From Streptomyces sp. CB02366 (GTDB lineage: Bacteria > Actinomycetota > Actinomycetes > Streptomycetales > Streptomycetaceae): 64,000 nucleotides of DNA. Made by a program: the position numbers and the translations under genes. The stretch covers positions 441,970-505,969 of the forward strand of contig NZ_LIVT01000004.1 of NCBI RefSeq assembly GCF_001905905.1, given 5' to 3'. Position 1 is the first letter of the stretch, and each line of letters opens with the position of its first letter. Below, one piece after another: positions 8,024 to 18,600 of this stretch. The notes under the pieces were generated by a model that was not told the DNA's origin, ran no database searches, and saw only the letters and a list, made by a program, of their open reading frames with translations.

Positions 8024-9777
8024 TGCCTCAACTACGCCTCGCACTGAATCAGATCGACTCGACCGTCGGCGACCTCGCCGGCAACTCGGAGGCGATCGTC
8101 CACTGGACCCGGCACGCCGCCGAGCAGGGCGCCCACCTCGTGGCGTTCCCCGAGATGGTGCTGACCGGATACCCCGTCGAGGACCTGGCCCTGCGGTCGT
8201 CCTTCGTCGAGGCCTCGCGTCGGGCGCTGCGCGCGCTGGCCGCCCGGCTCGACGCGGAGGGCTTCGGCGAGCTGCCGGTCGTCGTCGGCTACCTGGACCG
8301 CTCCGAGCACGCCGCCGCCCGCTACGGGCAGCCCGCCGGCTCCCCGCGCAACGCCGCCGCCGTGCTGCACCGCGGCGGGATCGCGCTCGACTTCGCCAAG
8401 CACCACCTGCCGAACTACGGGGTGTTCGACGAGTTCCGGTACTTCGTGCCGGGCGACTCGATGCCCGTCGTCCGGGTCCGGGGCGTCGACGTGGCCCTCG
8501 CGATCTGCGAGGACCTGTGGCAGGACGGCGGGCGCGTCCCGGCCGCCCGCTCCGCCGGCGCCGGGCTGCTGCTCTCCATCAACGCCTCGCCGTACGAGCG
8601 GGACAAGGACGACACGCGGCTGGAGCTGGTCCGCAAGCGGGCCCGGGAGGCCGGCTGCACCACGGCGTACCTGGCGATGATCGGCGGACAGGACGAGCTG
8701 GTCTTCGACGGCGACTCGATCGTCGTCGACAAGGAGGGCGAGGTCATCGCCCGAGCCCCGCAGTTCTCCGAGGGCAGCGTCATCCTCGACCTGGAGCTGC
8801 CCGCCGCGGCCCCCGAACCGCCCTCGGGCGTGGTGGACGACGGGCTGCGCATCGACCACGTGGTGCTCTCCGACCAGCCCGTGGACGCGTACGAGCCGGA
8901 GTTGGCGGGCGGGTACGCGGAGCGGCTGGAGGACGAGGAGGAGATCTACTCCGCGCTCGTGGTCGGGCTGCGCGCGTACGCCGCGAAGAACGGTTTCAGC
9001 AGTGTGCTGATCGGGCTCTCGGGCGGCATCGACTCCGCGATCTGCGCGGCCATCGCGTGCGACGCGCTCGGCGCGCAGAACGTGTACGGCGTCTCCATGC
9101 CGTCGAAGTACTCCTCGGACCACTCCAAGGACGACGCGGCCGAGCTGGCTCGGCGCACCGGACTCAACTTCCGCACCGTGTCCATCGCGCCGATGTTCGA
9201 CGCGTACATGGGGTCGCTGGAGCTGACCGGGCTCGCGGAGGAGAACCTCCAGGCCCGGCTGCGCGGTACGACGCTGATGGCCATCTCCAACCAGGAGGGG
9301 CAGATCGTGCTGGCGCCGGGCAACAAGTCCGAGCTGGCGGTCGGCTACTCCACGCTGTACGGGGACGCGGTCGGCGCGTACGGGCCGATCAAGGACGTGT
9401 ACAAGTCGTCGGTCTTCCGCCTGGCGAAGTGGCGCAACCGGGCGGCCGAGGAGCGGGGCCAGGTCCCGCCGATCCCGGAGGCGTCGATCACCAAGCCGCC
9501 GAGCGCGGAGCTGCGGCCGGGGCAGGTCGACACGGACTCGCTGCCGGACTACGAGGTGCTGGACGCGATCCTGGAGCTGTACGTGGACCGGGACCAGGGG
9601 CTGGACGCCATCGTCGCGGCCGGGTTCGACGCGGAGCTGGTGGCGAAGACGCTGCGGATGGTCGACACGGCGGAGTACAAGCGGCGGCAGTATCCGCCGG
9701 GGACGAAGATCTCGCCGAAGGGGTTCGGGAAGGACCGGCGGCTGCCGATCACCAACCGGTGGCGCGAGTCGTCGTAG
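8023..9777 (+). CDS. nadE: Glutamine-dependent NAD+ synthetase
   Basis: A 584-residue two-domain enzyme. Residues 1-270 form the nitrilase-fold glutaminase with the Glu-Lys-Cys triad E44 (FPEMVLTGYP), K126 (AKHHLPNYG) and C162 (AICEDLW). Residues about 310-584 form the ATP-pyrophosphatase synthetase with the PP-loop SGGIDS at 333-338. It amidates nicotinic acid adenine dinucleotide to NAD using glutamine and ATP, the last step of NAD synthesis. The GTG start was chosen because homologs begin (M)PQLRLALNQIDSTVGDLAGN. It converges on the MFS gene with only 12 bp between stops. Confidence 0.96.
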   Translation: MPQLRLALNQIDSTVGDLAGNSEAIVHWTRHAAEQGAHLVAFPEMVLTGYPVEDLALRSSFVEASRRALRALAARLDAEGFGELPVVVGYLDRSEHAAARYGQPAGSPRNAAAVLHRGGIALDFAKHHLPNYGVFDEFRYFVPGDSMPVVRVRGVDVALAICEDLWQDGGRVPAARSAGAGLLLSINASPYERDKDDTRLELVRKRAREAGCTTAYLAMIGGQDELVFDGDSIVVDKEGEVIARAPQFSEGSVILDLELPAAAPEPPSGVVDDGLRIDHVVLSDQPVDAYEPELAGGYAERLEDEEEIYSALVVGLRAYAAKNGFSSVLIGLSGGIDSAICAAIACDALGAQNVYGVSMPSKYSSDHSKDDAAELARRTGLNFRTVSIAPMFDAYMGSLELTGLAEENLQARLRGTTLMAISNQEGQIVLAPGNKSELAVGYSTLYGDAVGAYGPIKDVYKSSVFRLAKWRNRAAEERGQVPPIPEASITKPPSAELRPGQVDTDSLPDYEVLDAILELYVDRDQGLDAIVAAGFDAELVAKTLRMVDTAEYKRRQYPPGTKISPKGFGKDRRLPITNRWRESS

Positions 9778-9789
9778 GCGGGTGGGCGG

Positions 9790-11016
9790 TCACGGACGGA
9801 CAGCGTCGGTGGCCGCCTTCTCCTCGGACGCCGGACGGGCCGCCCGGGCCGCCACCACGCGGGACCGCTTCCCCTCGCCCCGGTCCAGGCGGCCCGCCGT
9901 CACCGCGATCGCCAGGCCGGTCACCGCCAGCACCGCGCCCACCGGGGCCGGGGACGTCCAGCCCCAGCCGGCCGCGATGGCCGCGCCGCCCAGCCAGGCG
10001 CCGCCCGCGTTGGCCAGGTTGAAGGCCGAGTGGTTGGAGGCGGAGGCCAGGGTCGGGGCGTCTTTCGCCTTGTCCATGACCAGCATCTGGAGCGGGGTCG
10101 TCGTCATGAACCCCACCGCTCCCAGCAGCACCACCATCACCAGCGCCGCCCACCGCACGTGCACGGCGAACGGGAAGAGGGCCAGGACCACCGCGAGCGC
10201 GCCGAGCGAGCCGTACAGGGTGGGGCGCGGCGCCCGGTCGGTGAGGGGGCCCGCGGCCAGGGCGCCCAGGGTCATGCCGATGCCGAAGAGGGCCAGGACC
10301 GGGGTGACGGAGGACTCGCCGAAGCCCATCGCCTTCGTGGTCATGGCCGAGAGGTACGAGTACACCGCGAAGACGCCGGCGAAGCCGAAGACGGCGGTGA
10401 GGAGGCCGAGGACCACCTGGCGGTCGCCGAGGGCGCGCAGTTCGCGGCGGACGTCCTGGTGCGCCTCGACCGGGATCCGGGGCACCAGGCGGGCGAGTGC
10501 CGCCATCGCGGCGAGGCCGATCGCCGCGACCACGAGGAAGGTGGCCCGCCAGCCGAGGTGCTGGCCGAGCAGGGTGGCGGCGGGGACGCCGACGATGTTG
10601 GCGACGGTCAGGCCGAGGAACATCGTCGCGACGGCCCGCGCCTGACGGCCCTCGGCGACCAGCCGGGCGGCGACGACCGCGCCGACGCCGAAGAACGCGC
10701 CGTGCGGCAGCCCCGCGAGGAGGCGGCCCGCGACCAGCCAGCCGAAGTCCGGGGCGAGCGCGGAGGCCAGGTTGCCGAGGGTGAACAGGGCCATCAGGAG
10801 CAGCAGCATCTTCTTGCGCGGGATGCGCGAGCCGAGGCCGGTGAGCAGGGGCGCGCCCAGGACGACGCCGATCGCGTACGCCGACACGAGGTATCCGGCG
10901 GTGGGCACGGACGTGTCCAGGTCGTCGGCCACGTTGGGGAGCAGCCCCATCATGACGAACTCCGTCGTGCCTATGCCGAAGGCGCTCACGGCCAGGGCGA
11001 GGAGGGCCAGGGGCAT
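9790..11016 (-). CDS. MFS exporter, DHA1 family (AraJ/Cmx-like)
   Basis: A 408-residue, 12-segment MFS protein of the drug:H+ antiporter-1 type. It opens LALAVSAFGIGTTEFVMMGLLP, has the motif A region GLGSRIPRKKM between segments 2 and 3, and motif C-like GVPAATLLGQHLGWRATF. Relatives export chloramphenicol, sugars or other small molecules. The substrate is unknown. The ATG at 11016 is preferred over a GTG eight codons upstream because an AAAGG site precedes it. The 256-bp upstream gap contains an ACAAATTGT palindrome near the likely promoter. Confidence 0.88.
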   Translation of the reverse strand: MPLALLALAVSAFGIGTTEFVMMGLLPNVADDLDTSVPTAGYLVSAYAIGVVLGAPLLTGLGSRIPRKKMLLLLMALFTLGNLASALAPDFGWLVAGRLLAGLPHGAFFGVGAVVAARLVAEGRQARAVATMFLGLTVANIVGVPAATLLGQHLGWRATFLVVAAIGLAAMAALARLVPRIPVEAHQDVRRELRALGDRQVVLGLLTAVFGFAGVFAVYSYLSAMTTKAMGFGESSVTPVLALFGIGMTLGALAAGPLTDRAPRPTLYGSLGALAVVLALFPFAVHVRWAALVMVVLLGAVGFMTTTPLQMLVMDKAKDAPTLASASNHSAFNLANAGGAWLGGAAIAAGWGWTSPAPVGAVLAVTGLAIAVTAGRLDRGEGKRSRVVAARAARPASEEKAATDAVRP

Positions 11017-11272
11017 GGGGAGGGGACCTTTCGCGATCACTCGGAACCAGGGGCGGCACGAAGAACCGCCGCCTCGGGACGGACGCCGGGCGACGGCTGG
11101 GTCTTCGTTATGTATTCGACTGGAACAAATTGTCGCAGACGATTCGCGCCGCGCGGTGAACGGCCGGTGGCGCGTACGCGTTCAGCCGCCACCGCCCCGG
11201 TGGAGGCGTGCTCCCGCTGTCACGGGTCCGGGGTGTGATTCCCGGCAGGGAGCCGGTGGGTCGTGGCCGCCG

Positions 11273-12298
11273 TCACAGCTCCACGCGCGCCGCGATCGGG
11301 AGGTGGTCGCTGTCGGTCGCCGCCAGGGTCCAGGACGCCTTCGGCTCGACGCCCTTGACCATGATCTGGTCGATCCGGGCCATCGGGAACGAGGCGGGCC
11401 AGCTGAAGCCGAACCCGTCGCCCGCCGCACCCTGGGTGGAGCGCATCTGCGCGGTGACCGCGTTCAGCGAGCGGTCGTTCATGGTGCCGTTCAGGTCGCC
11501 GAGCAGGACGACGCGCGCCACCCGTTCGCGGGAGATGGCCTTCCCGAGCGCGTCGGCGCTGTCGTCGCGCTGATTGGCGGTGAACCCGGCGTGCATCTTC
11601 ACACGGACGGACGGCAGGTGGGCGACGTACACCGCGACCTCGCCCTCGGGGGTGGCGACCGTGGAGCGCATCGCCCGGGTCCAGCCCATCTTGATGTCCA
11701 CGGGCCTGGTGTCGGCCAGCGGGTACTTGCTCCACAGGCCCACGGTGCCCTGGACCGAGTGGTACGGGTAGCGGTCGGCCAGCGACTTCTCGTACGTGGC
11801 GACCTGCCGGCCCGGGAGTTCCTGGAGGGCCACGACGTCCGCGCCGGAACCCGCGACCTGCTGGGCGGTGCCCTCGGGGTCGGGGTTGCCGGCGTTGACG
11901 TTGTGGGTGGCGACGGTGAGGCCGCCGCCGGAGCCGGACTTGTCGGTGATCAGGCCGCCGAACATGTTGAGCCAGACCACGACGGGCAGCAGCAGCGCCA
12001 CCAGGGCGGTCGCGGAGCGCCGCACCAGGGCCAGGGCCAGCAGGAGGGGGATGAGGAGCCCGGCCCACGGCAGGAACGTCTCGACGAGGCTGCCGAGGTT
12101 GCCCAGGCGGTTGGGGATCTGCGCGTGGACGCCCATCAGCAGGGTGAGCAGGACCGAGCAGAGGGCCAGCAGGATGCCGCGCCGCCACAGGCCCCGGTCG
12201 TTCCTCAGGCGCCGCCCCAGGGCCCGGAAGCGGGAATCGCGGTGTCCGGGCTGCTCCGCGCTGCCGTTGTCCGTGTCCGCTCCGTACGCCTGCACCAT
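11273..12298 (-). CDS. Membrane-anchored endonuclease/exonuclease/phosphatase-family protein
   Basis: A 341-residue protein with three N-terminal membrane segments (residues about 42-58, 70-92 and 95-115) and then an EEP catalytic domain. Landmarks are VATHNVNAGNPD (metal-binding Asn), VVALQELPG (catalytic Glu), VVLLGDLNGTMNDRSL (Asp/Asn pair) and the final TDSDHLPIAARVEL (Asp-His). The active domain probably faces outside. Substrates in this family range from nucleic acids to phospholipids and inositol phosphates. The ATG has GAGGA upstream and a longer reading frame was rejected. Confidence 0.85.
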   Translation of the reverse strand: MVQAYGADTDNGSAEQPGHRDSRFRALGRRLRNDRGLWRRGILLALCSVLLTLLMGVHAQIPNRLGNLGSLVETFLPWAGLLIPLLLALALVRRSATALVALLLPVVVWLNMFGGLITDKSGSGGGLTVATHNVNAGNPDPEGTAQQVAGSGADVVALQELPGRQVATYEKSLADRYPYHSVQGTVGLWSKYPLADTRPVDIKMGWTRAMRSTVATPEGEVAVYVAHLPSVRVKMHAGFTANQRDDSADALGKAISRERVARVVLLGDLNGTMNDRSLNAVTAQMRSTQGAAGDGFGFSWPASFPMARIDQIMVKGVEPKASWTLAATDSDHLPIAARVEL

Positions 12299-12652
12299 CG
12301 CGCTGTCCTCACTGCCTTGCCCTGTACATCGCCGCGTTCCCGACCCTAGGCGATGAGGGGCCCCTTTCCCGCCGCCGACCCCGCCCGCGGGCCCGCCGGC
12401 CTGACGGCCCACCGGCCCGCCGGGCATCCGACGACGCGTACGGAAGGCAGGACGACCGGGACGGGCCCGGGGGTTCCGGGCCGGGGCGGGTGAACGCCCT
12501 TGTGACAGAACGGGCACACTCGGCGGGCGCTTCCGCCGGCGGCCGGGCCGCGGGTGCGGGCCCACTTCCCGAGGGGCGGGGCGGGATGCCACCATGGAAG
12601 GGATCCGGGGACGCCGTCAGGGCGCCTCGAGATGACGAAGGAGCCACCGGTC
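12299..12652. other. Divergent intergenic region EEP protein / panB
   Basis: About 350 bp of GC-rich DNA. A TAGGGT -10-like element for the EEP gene lies at about 12343-12348 (minus strand), and the ribosome-binding site of panB (AAGGAG) lies at its end. I see no gene, repeat or other structured element. Confidence 0.4.
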
Positions 12653-13540
12653 ATGTCGCTTCAGGCTGCACCGAAACAGCACCAGTCCTCCCCCGCGGGC
12701 GCGTCCGCCGACAGCAGCAAGGCGCTGTACGGAGGGAAGTCCACCCGCCGCATCACCGTCCACGACATCGCCGCCGCCACCGAGCGCGGCGAGAAGTGGC
12801 CCATGCTCACCGCCTACGACGCGATGACCGCGTCCGTCTTCGACGAGGCGGGCATCCCGGTCATGCTCGTCGGGGACTCGATGGGCAACTGCCACCTCGG
12901 CTACGAGACCACCGTGCCGGTCACCATGGACGAGATCGCCATGCTGTCCGCCGCCGTCGTACGCGGCACCCGGCGCGCCCTGATCGTCGGGGACCTGCCC
13001 TTCGGCTCGTACCAGGAGGGCCCCGTCCAGGCGCTGCGCAACGCCACTCGGCTGATCAAGGAGTCGGGCGTCGGGGCGGTCAAACTGGAGGGCGGCGAGC
13101 GGTCCCACGAGCAGATCCGGCTGCTGGTCGAGTCCGGCATCCCGGTCATGGGCCACATCGGTCTCACCCCGCAGTCCGTCAACGCGATGGGCTACCGGGT
13201 CCAGGGGCGCGGCGAGGAGGCCGCCCAGCAGCTGCTGCGCGACGCCAAGGCCGTGCAGGACGCGGGCGCCTTCGCCGTCGTGCTGGAGCTGGTCCCCGCC
13301 GAGCTGGCCGCCGAGGTCACCCGTACGCTGCACATCCCGACCGTCGGCATCGGCGCGGGGTCCGCGACCGACGCGCAGGTGCTCGTCTACACCGACATGG
13401 TCGGGCTGACCGGCGGCAAGGTGCCGCGCTTCACCAAGCAGTACGCGAATCTGCGCCAGGTGCTCGGCGACGCGGCGAAGGAGTTCGCGGACGAGGTCGT
13501 CGGAGGCGCGTTCCCGGCGGCGGAGCACACCTTCCACTGA
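12653..13540 (+). CDS. panB: 3-methyl-2-oxobutanoate hydroxymethyltransferase
   Basis: A 295-residue ketopantoate hydroxymethyltransferase, the first committed step of pantothenate and coenzyme A synthesis (5,10-methylene-THF plus 2-oxoisovalerate to ketopantoate). The metal-site Asp lies in LVGDSMGN (D75). Also present are GYETTVPVTMDEM-like, VKLEGG, MGHIGLTPQ, the catalytic-Glu region VLELVPAEL and PTVGIGAG. The ATG at 12653 follows AAGGAG; an in-frame ATG seven codons earlier is less likely. A 12-bp stem terminator follows. Confidence 0.96.
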   Translation: MSLQAAPKQHQSSPAGASADSSKALYGGKSTRRITVHDIAAATERGEKWPMLTAYDAMTASVFDEAGIPVMLVGDSMGNCHLGYETTVPVTMDEIAMLSAAVVRGTRRALIVGDLPFGSYQEGPVQALRNATRLIKESGVGAVKLEGGERSHEQIRLLVESGIPVMGHIGLTPQSVNAMGYRVQGRGEEAAQQLLRDAKAVQDAGAFAVVLELVPAELAAEVTRTLHIPTVGIGAGSATDAQVLVYTDMVGLTGGKVPRFTKQYANLRQVLGDAAKEFADEVVGGAFPAAEHTFH

Positions 13541-13589
13541 GCCGCCGGCCCCGCCCACCGGCCGCCACCAGCCATTTCCCGCACCACCG

Positions 13590-13622
13590 ACAGCCCGCCG
13601 ACATCCCCCATCGGCGGGCTGT
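13590..13622 (+). terminator. panB terminator
   Basis: A perfect 12-bp stem (ACAGCCCGCCGA with its complement) and a 9-nt loop, 50 bp past the panB stop. Confidence 0.8.
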
Positions 13623-13679
13623 CGCGCGTGCGGGGCCCGTGTCGGCGGTCTGTCGGCGGGCGCTGGTCTGCTGGTGGCC

Positions 13680-14693
13680 ATGGAACGAACCGACAAGAAT
13701 CCCGGCAGCGGCCGGAACGCCGTCGAGGTGCGGGGGCTGGTCAAGCACTACGGCGCGACCAAGGCCCTGGACGGCGTGGACCTCGACGTCCGCGAAGGCA
13801 CCGTCCTCGGTGTGCTCGGCCCCAACGGGGCGGGCAAGACCACCCTCGTACGCTGCCTCTCCACCCTGATCACCCCCGACGCCGGCCGCGCGGTCGTCGC
13901 GGGCTACGACGTGGTGAAGCAGCCCCGGCAGCTCCGCCGCACCATCGGCCTCACCGGGCAGTACGCCTCGGTCGACGAGAAGCTGTCCGGCTGGGAGAAC
14001 CTCTACATGATCGGGCGGCTGCTCGATCTGCCCCGCAAGCGGGCGAGGGCCCGCGCCGACGAGCTGCTGGAGCGGTTCTCGCTCACCGAGGCCGCCAAGC
14101 GGGCCTGCATGGAGTACTCCGGCGGGATGCGCCGCCGGCTCGACCTGGCCGCCTCCATGATCGGCAACCCCTCCGTGCTCTACCTGGACGAACCGACGAC
14201 GGGGCTCGATCCCCGGACCCGCAACGAGGTGTGGGACGAGGTGCAGCGGATGGTCGCCGAGGGCGCGACCGTGCTGCTGACCACGCAGTACATGGAGGAG
14301 GCGGAGCAGCTCGCCAAGGAGCTGACCGTGATCGACCGCGGCAGGATCATCGCCCGGGGCGGGGTCGACGAGCTGAAGGCGAAGGTCGGCGGGCGCACGC
14401 TCCAGATCCGGCCCTCGGACCCGGCGGAGCTCGCCGCGATGGCGCAGGCGATCCGGGAGGCCGGGCTCGACGGCGTCGCCGGTGCGCAGGCGGTGCCGGA
14501 CGAGGGCGTGCTGTACGTGCCGATCCTCAGCGACGGTCAGCTGACCGCCGTCATCGGGCTGCTGGGCGTGCGCGGCTTCTCCCTCGCCCATGTCTCCACC
14601 GCCCTGCCCAGCCTCGACGAGGTGTTCCTCGCGATCACCGGCGGCAGGGCCGCCCCCCTCTCCGACCAGGCCCCCCAGGAGGTCGCCGCATGA
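13680..14693 (+). CDS. ABC exporter ATPase, DrrA family
   Basis: A 337-residue nucleotide-binding subunit: Walker A GPNGAGKTT, Q-loop GLTGQYASVDE, signature YSGGMRRRLDLA, Walker B VLYLDEPTTGLDP, switch His replaced by Gln (LLTTQYMEEAEQLA) as in DrrA-type ATPases, and a DrrA-type C-terminal extension. It pairs with the downstream permease through an ATGA overlap to form a drug- or lipid-type exporter. An alternative GTG start lies two codons upstream. No clear ribosome-binding site is visible. The substrate is unknown; the SARP gene beside it is convergent. Confidence 0.92.
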   Translation: MERTDKNPGSGRNAVEVRGLVKHYGATKALDGVDLDVREGTVLGVLGPNGAGKTTLVRCLSTLITPDAGRAVVAGYDVVKQPRQLRRTIGLTGQYASVDEKLSGWENLYMIGRLLDLPRKRARARADELLERFSLTEAAKRACMEYSGGMRRRLDLAASMIGNPSVLYLDEPTTGLDPRTRNEVWDEVQRMVAEGATVLLTTQYMEEAEQLAKELTVIDRGRIIARGGVDELKAKVGGRTLQIRPSDPAELAAMAQAIREAGLDGVAGAQAVPDEGVLYVPILSDGQLTAVIGLLGVRGFSLAHVSTALPSLDEVFLAITGGRAAPLSDQAPQEVAA

Positions 14694-15550
14694 GCACCAC
14701 GACCCTGTCCCCCGCGCCCGCCGGGTCCGCGGGCGCCGAACCGGCGGACCCGGCGGCGGCCGACGAGGGCCGGATCGGCCTGCGGGCCAACCTGCGGCAC
14801 ATCGGGGCCCTGGCGCGGCGCAACCTGCTCCAGATCAAGAAGGACCCCGAGTCGATGTTCGACGTCCTTCTGATGCCGATCGTCTTCACGCTGCTGTTCG
14901 TGTACGTCTTCGGCGGCTCGGTCGGCGGCAGCCTCGGCGGCGACCGGCAGGACTACCTGAACTACCTGGTGCCGGGGCTGATGGCGATGATGGGGATGAA
15001 CATCGCCATGGCCGTCGGCACCGGCGTCAACGACGACTTCCGCAAGGGCGTCATGGACCGGTTCCGGACGATGCCGATCGCCCGCTCCTCGGTGCTCATC
15101 GCCAAGATCGTCGTCGAACTGGGCCGGATGACGGTCGCCATCGTCATCCTGCTCGCCATGGGCTTCGCCCTCGGCATGACCCTGGGCACCTCGGTGTTCG
15201 GCCTGCTGGGCGCCGTGGCCCTGTCGGCGGTGTTCGGCGCCGCCATCATGTGGATATTCATCGTGCTCGGGCTGGTCATGAAGACGGCCCAGTCGGTCCA
15301 GGGGATGGGGATGCTGGTGCTGATGCCCCTGCAGTTCGGGTCCTCCATCTTCGCCCCGCCGACGACCATGCCGGGCTGGCTACGGACGTTCACCGACTAC
15401 AACCCGCTGTCCAACCTCGCGGACGCGGTACGCGGCCTGATGATGGGCGGTCCGGTCGCGGACTCCGTGGGGGTGACGCTCGCCTGGGCCGCCGCGATCA
15501 CGGTGGTGATGGCCCCGCTGGCCGTGTCCAAGTTCCGCAAGAAGGCGTGA
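14690..15550 (+). CDS. ABC-2 type permease, DrrB family
   Basis: A 286-residue membrane subunit. A hydrophilic N-terminus of about 45 residues leads to six membrane segments: VLLMPIVFTLLFVYVFGG, YLVPGLMAMMGMNIAM, VAIVILLAMGFALGM, LGAVALSAVFGAAIMWIFIVLG, GMLVLMPLQFGSS and VTLAWAAAITVVMAP. The ABC-2 feature around FRTMPIARSSVL is present. Its ATG overlaps the ATPase stop and has an AGGAGG site inside the upstream gene, so the two are co-translated. Confidence 0.92.
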   Translation: MSTTTLSPAPAGSAGAEPADPAAADEGRIGLRANLRHIGALARRNLLQIKKDPESMFDVLLMPIVFTLLFVYVFGGSVGGSLGGDRQDYLNYLVPGLMAMMGMNIAMAVGTGVNDDFRKGVMDRFRTMPIARSSVLIAKIVVELGRMTVAIVILLAMGFALGMTLGTSVFGLLGAVALSAVFGAAIMWIFIVLGLVMKTAQSVQGMGMLVLMPLQFGSSIFAPPTTMPGWLRTFTDYNPLSNLADAVRGLMMGGPVADSVGVTLAWAAAITVVMAPLAVSKFRKKA

Positions 15551-15604
15551 GCGCGCAGGCGTCGCGCCGGGAGGGGCGGGACGCCGAACGGATCCCCGGG
15601 GGCG

Positions 15605-15636
15605 CGCCCCCGCCGGGCGTCATGCCGGCGGGGGCG
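15605..15636. terminator. Bidirectional terminator between permease and SARP genes
   Basis: A perfect 12-bp stem (CGCCCCCGCCGG with its complement) and an 8-nt loop. The last base-paired arm is followed by TTT on the plus strand. The SARP stop codon (15622-15620) lies in the loop, so the hairpin serves the plus-strand operon and overlaps the end of the SARP coding region. Confidence 0.75.
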
Positions 15637-18600
15637 TTTGCCGGTACGTCTCCGCCAGGGCGGTGGCCTCGTCGAGGGTGAGGCCGCCGCCCTGTTCGTA
15701 CGCCTCCTCGTACGCCGCGTCGTCGAGCCGGTCCCGGACGGCCTGCTCGGCCAGCGCCAGGTTGCGGCGCTCCATCGTGCTCGGCACGTGCCCCTTCGGC
15801 AGAAGCGTCCCCTGGAACGCCAGCAGCCTGGCGGCGTCCCGCGCCGCGTCGGCGCCGCCCCGCCCGGCGAGCGCCTGGGCGATGGCCGTCAGATGGGCCG
15901 AGGGCATCTGCGGGGCGATCATCATCGACAGCGGCTCGCGGGCGCTCTCCAGGGCGGACAGCGCGTGGCCGAGAGCGGACGCGTGATCGCCGTCGAGGTT
16001 GTCCAGCCAGGCCAGCACGCCGTGGATGAAGCCGCCGAAGATGGCGACGTCGCGGTCCTTGAAGTCCTCCCGGACCCAGTGCGCCTGCTGCCGGGCCTCG
16101 TCCACCCGCCCCTGGAGCCCGAGGACGAACGCCAGGTGCATCCGGGCCATCGGGGTCGCCTCGTGGCCCGACTGCCGGCCGTTCTCGGTGACGTCACGCA
16201 GGATGGCCTCGGCCTCCGGGAGCCGTTCGAGCTCGATGAGGGATCCGGCGTACCGGGCCCGCAGGAGCGCCGCCTGGCTCTGGGCGCCGATCTTCCGCGC
16301 GTACTCCACGGCCTCCCGGTAGTCGTCCAGGGCGGCCGGGAAGTCGCCGGCCTGCTCGTTGGCCTCGCCCCGGGCGGAGAGGGCCTCGGCGGCGCCCCAG
16401 TCGTCGCCGAGCCGCGTGTAGATCTCCAGGCTCTCGTCGGCGTCGGCGCGCGCGTCCGCCACCCGCTCGGGGTTGTTGGACCGGATGTTGGCGCGGGTGT
16501 GGAGCGCGGAGCCCAGCTCCCACTCGCCGCCGTGCACCCGCGAGGCCCGGACCGTCTCGTCGAGCACCGCGTTCAGCCGGTCCTGGTCACCGGTGAGCAT
16601 GATCGCGAACAGCCACAGCGTTCCGGGCAGTCGGCAGGTCTGCGGCATGCCGGGCCGGTAGGTGTCCGCGATGATCCTCAGCCGCTCCTTGCCCTCGGGC
16701 GTCGACCAGGTGCTGATCGCGTGGTCCGCCCCGGCCAGTTGGAGGAGGGCCGCCCCGCGCCGCGCCTCCGCGAGTTGTTCGTCGTCCATCGGCGGCGGCC
16801 GGTCGATGGGCCGCTCCAGGAGCGCCGGGGCCCGGCCGCCGGGCGCGGCGAAGGGGTCGGGGCCGAGCGCCGTCACGGACGCGCTCCACTGACCGGCGTC
16901 CGAGCGCAGGTCCCGCAGCATCCAGTACCAGGCCAGCGACAGCACGATGCACAGCGCCTCGTGCTCGTCCCGGGCGGCGACGGCGTGGCGGAGCGCGGTG
17001 CGCAGGTTCTCGTACTCGCGCTGGAGGACCGCGATCGCGTCGCGCTGTCCGGCGCCGCGCACCCTGGGGCCGGTGCCGCGGGCCAGTTCCCGGTAGTGGA
17101 CCAGGTGGCGGTGTTCGACGGCGCCGCGTTCGGCGGCGTCTACCAGGCGCTCGGCCGCGTACTCGCCGACCGTCTCCAGGAGCCGGTAGCGCATCTCGCC
17201 GTCCCCGCCGGGCGCGGCGACCACGAGCGACTTGTCGACCAGGGAGCCGAGCAGGGCCGCGACGTCGCGGGAGTCCACGGTGACGCCGTCGGCGGGTTCG
17301 GGCAGGGCGCAGACCTCTTCGGCGGCGGCCAGCGAGCAGCCGCCGGCGAAGACGGAGAGGCGGCGCAGTACGGCGCGTTCGGCGGCGTCCAGCAGGTCCC
17401 AGGACCAGTCGACGACGGCGCGCAGGGTCTGCTGGCGGGGCAGTACGGTACGGCTGCCGCTGGTGAGGAGGCGGAAGCGGTCGTCGAGCCGGTCGGCGAT
17501 CTGACGCGGGGTGAGCATCCGCAGCCGGGCGGCGGCCAGTTCGATGGCGAGCGGCAGCCCGTCGAGCCGGCGGCAGATCTCGGCGCAGGCGGCGGCGGTC
17601 GCCCCGTCCGCGTCGGTACGGAAGCCGGGCCGGGCCGCCGCCCCCCGCTCGGCCAGCAGTCGCAGCGCCATCGGGTCGGGCAGCGGGTCGACGGGGCGCA
17701 CCGCCTCCCCCGGCACGCCCAGCGGTTCACGGCTGGTCGCGAGGATCGTCAGCCGCGGGCAGTGGGCGAGCAGGTGGTCGGCCAGGGCGGCGGCGGCGCC
17801 GATGACGTGCTCGCAGTTGTCCAGGAGGAGGAGCATCCGCCGCGGCGCGCAGTGCTCGGTGAGGCGTACGAGGGGGTCGGCGGCGGCGCGGTCGGTGGCC
17901 CGCAGCTCCTCGGCCCCGGCGCCGCGCAGCACGGTCTCGCGGGCGCCGAGCGCGGTCAGGACCGCCTCGGGCACGGTGTCCGGGTCGTCGACGGGAGCCA
18001 GTTCGGCCAGCCAGACGCCCTCGGGCCACTCCTCGGAATCGGCCTCGGCGGCTTCCTGGGACAGCCGGGTCTTGCCGGCGCCGCCGGGTCCGAGCAGGGT
18101 GACGAGCCGGGAGCGGCCGAGATCCTCGCGCAGGGCGGCGATGTCGGTGTCCCGTCCGACGAAACTGGTGAGCCGGGCCCGGAGGTTGCCCGGGACGGGC
18201 CGGGGGGACGCCGGGGCCCGGCGGGACGACGGCCCCCGGTGGGGCGGTGGTTCCCGGCGGAGGAGCGGCTCCCGGCCGAACGGCGGTTCCTGGTGGAGCA
18301 GTTCGGTGTGCAGGGCGCGCAGGGCCGGGCCGGGCGCGGTGCCGAGCCGGTCGTCCAGCAGGGTGCGCACCTCCTCGTACGCGGCCAGGGCCTCGGCGGG
18401 GCGGCCGGCGTCCCGCAGGGCCCGGATGCGCAGCGCCTGGAGCGGTTCGTCGAGCGGACGGGCGTCGCAGAGCACGGCCAGCTCAGGCAGCGCCTCCCCC
18501 GGCCTGCCGAGGGCCAGGAGGGCGCCGAGCGCGGCCCGCCGGGCGTCGAACCTGCGGGCCTCCCAGCGGGACGCGGCCGCCGCCCGGTCGGGAAGATCGG

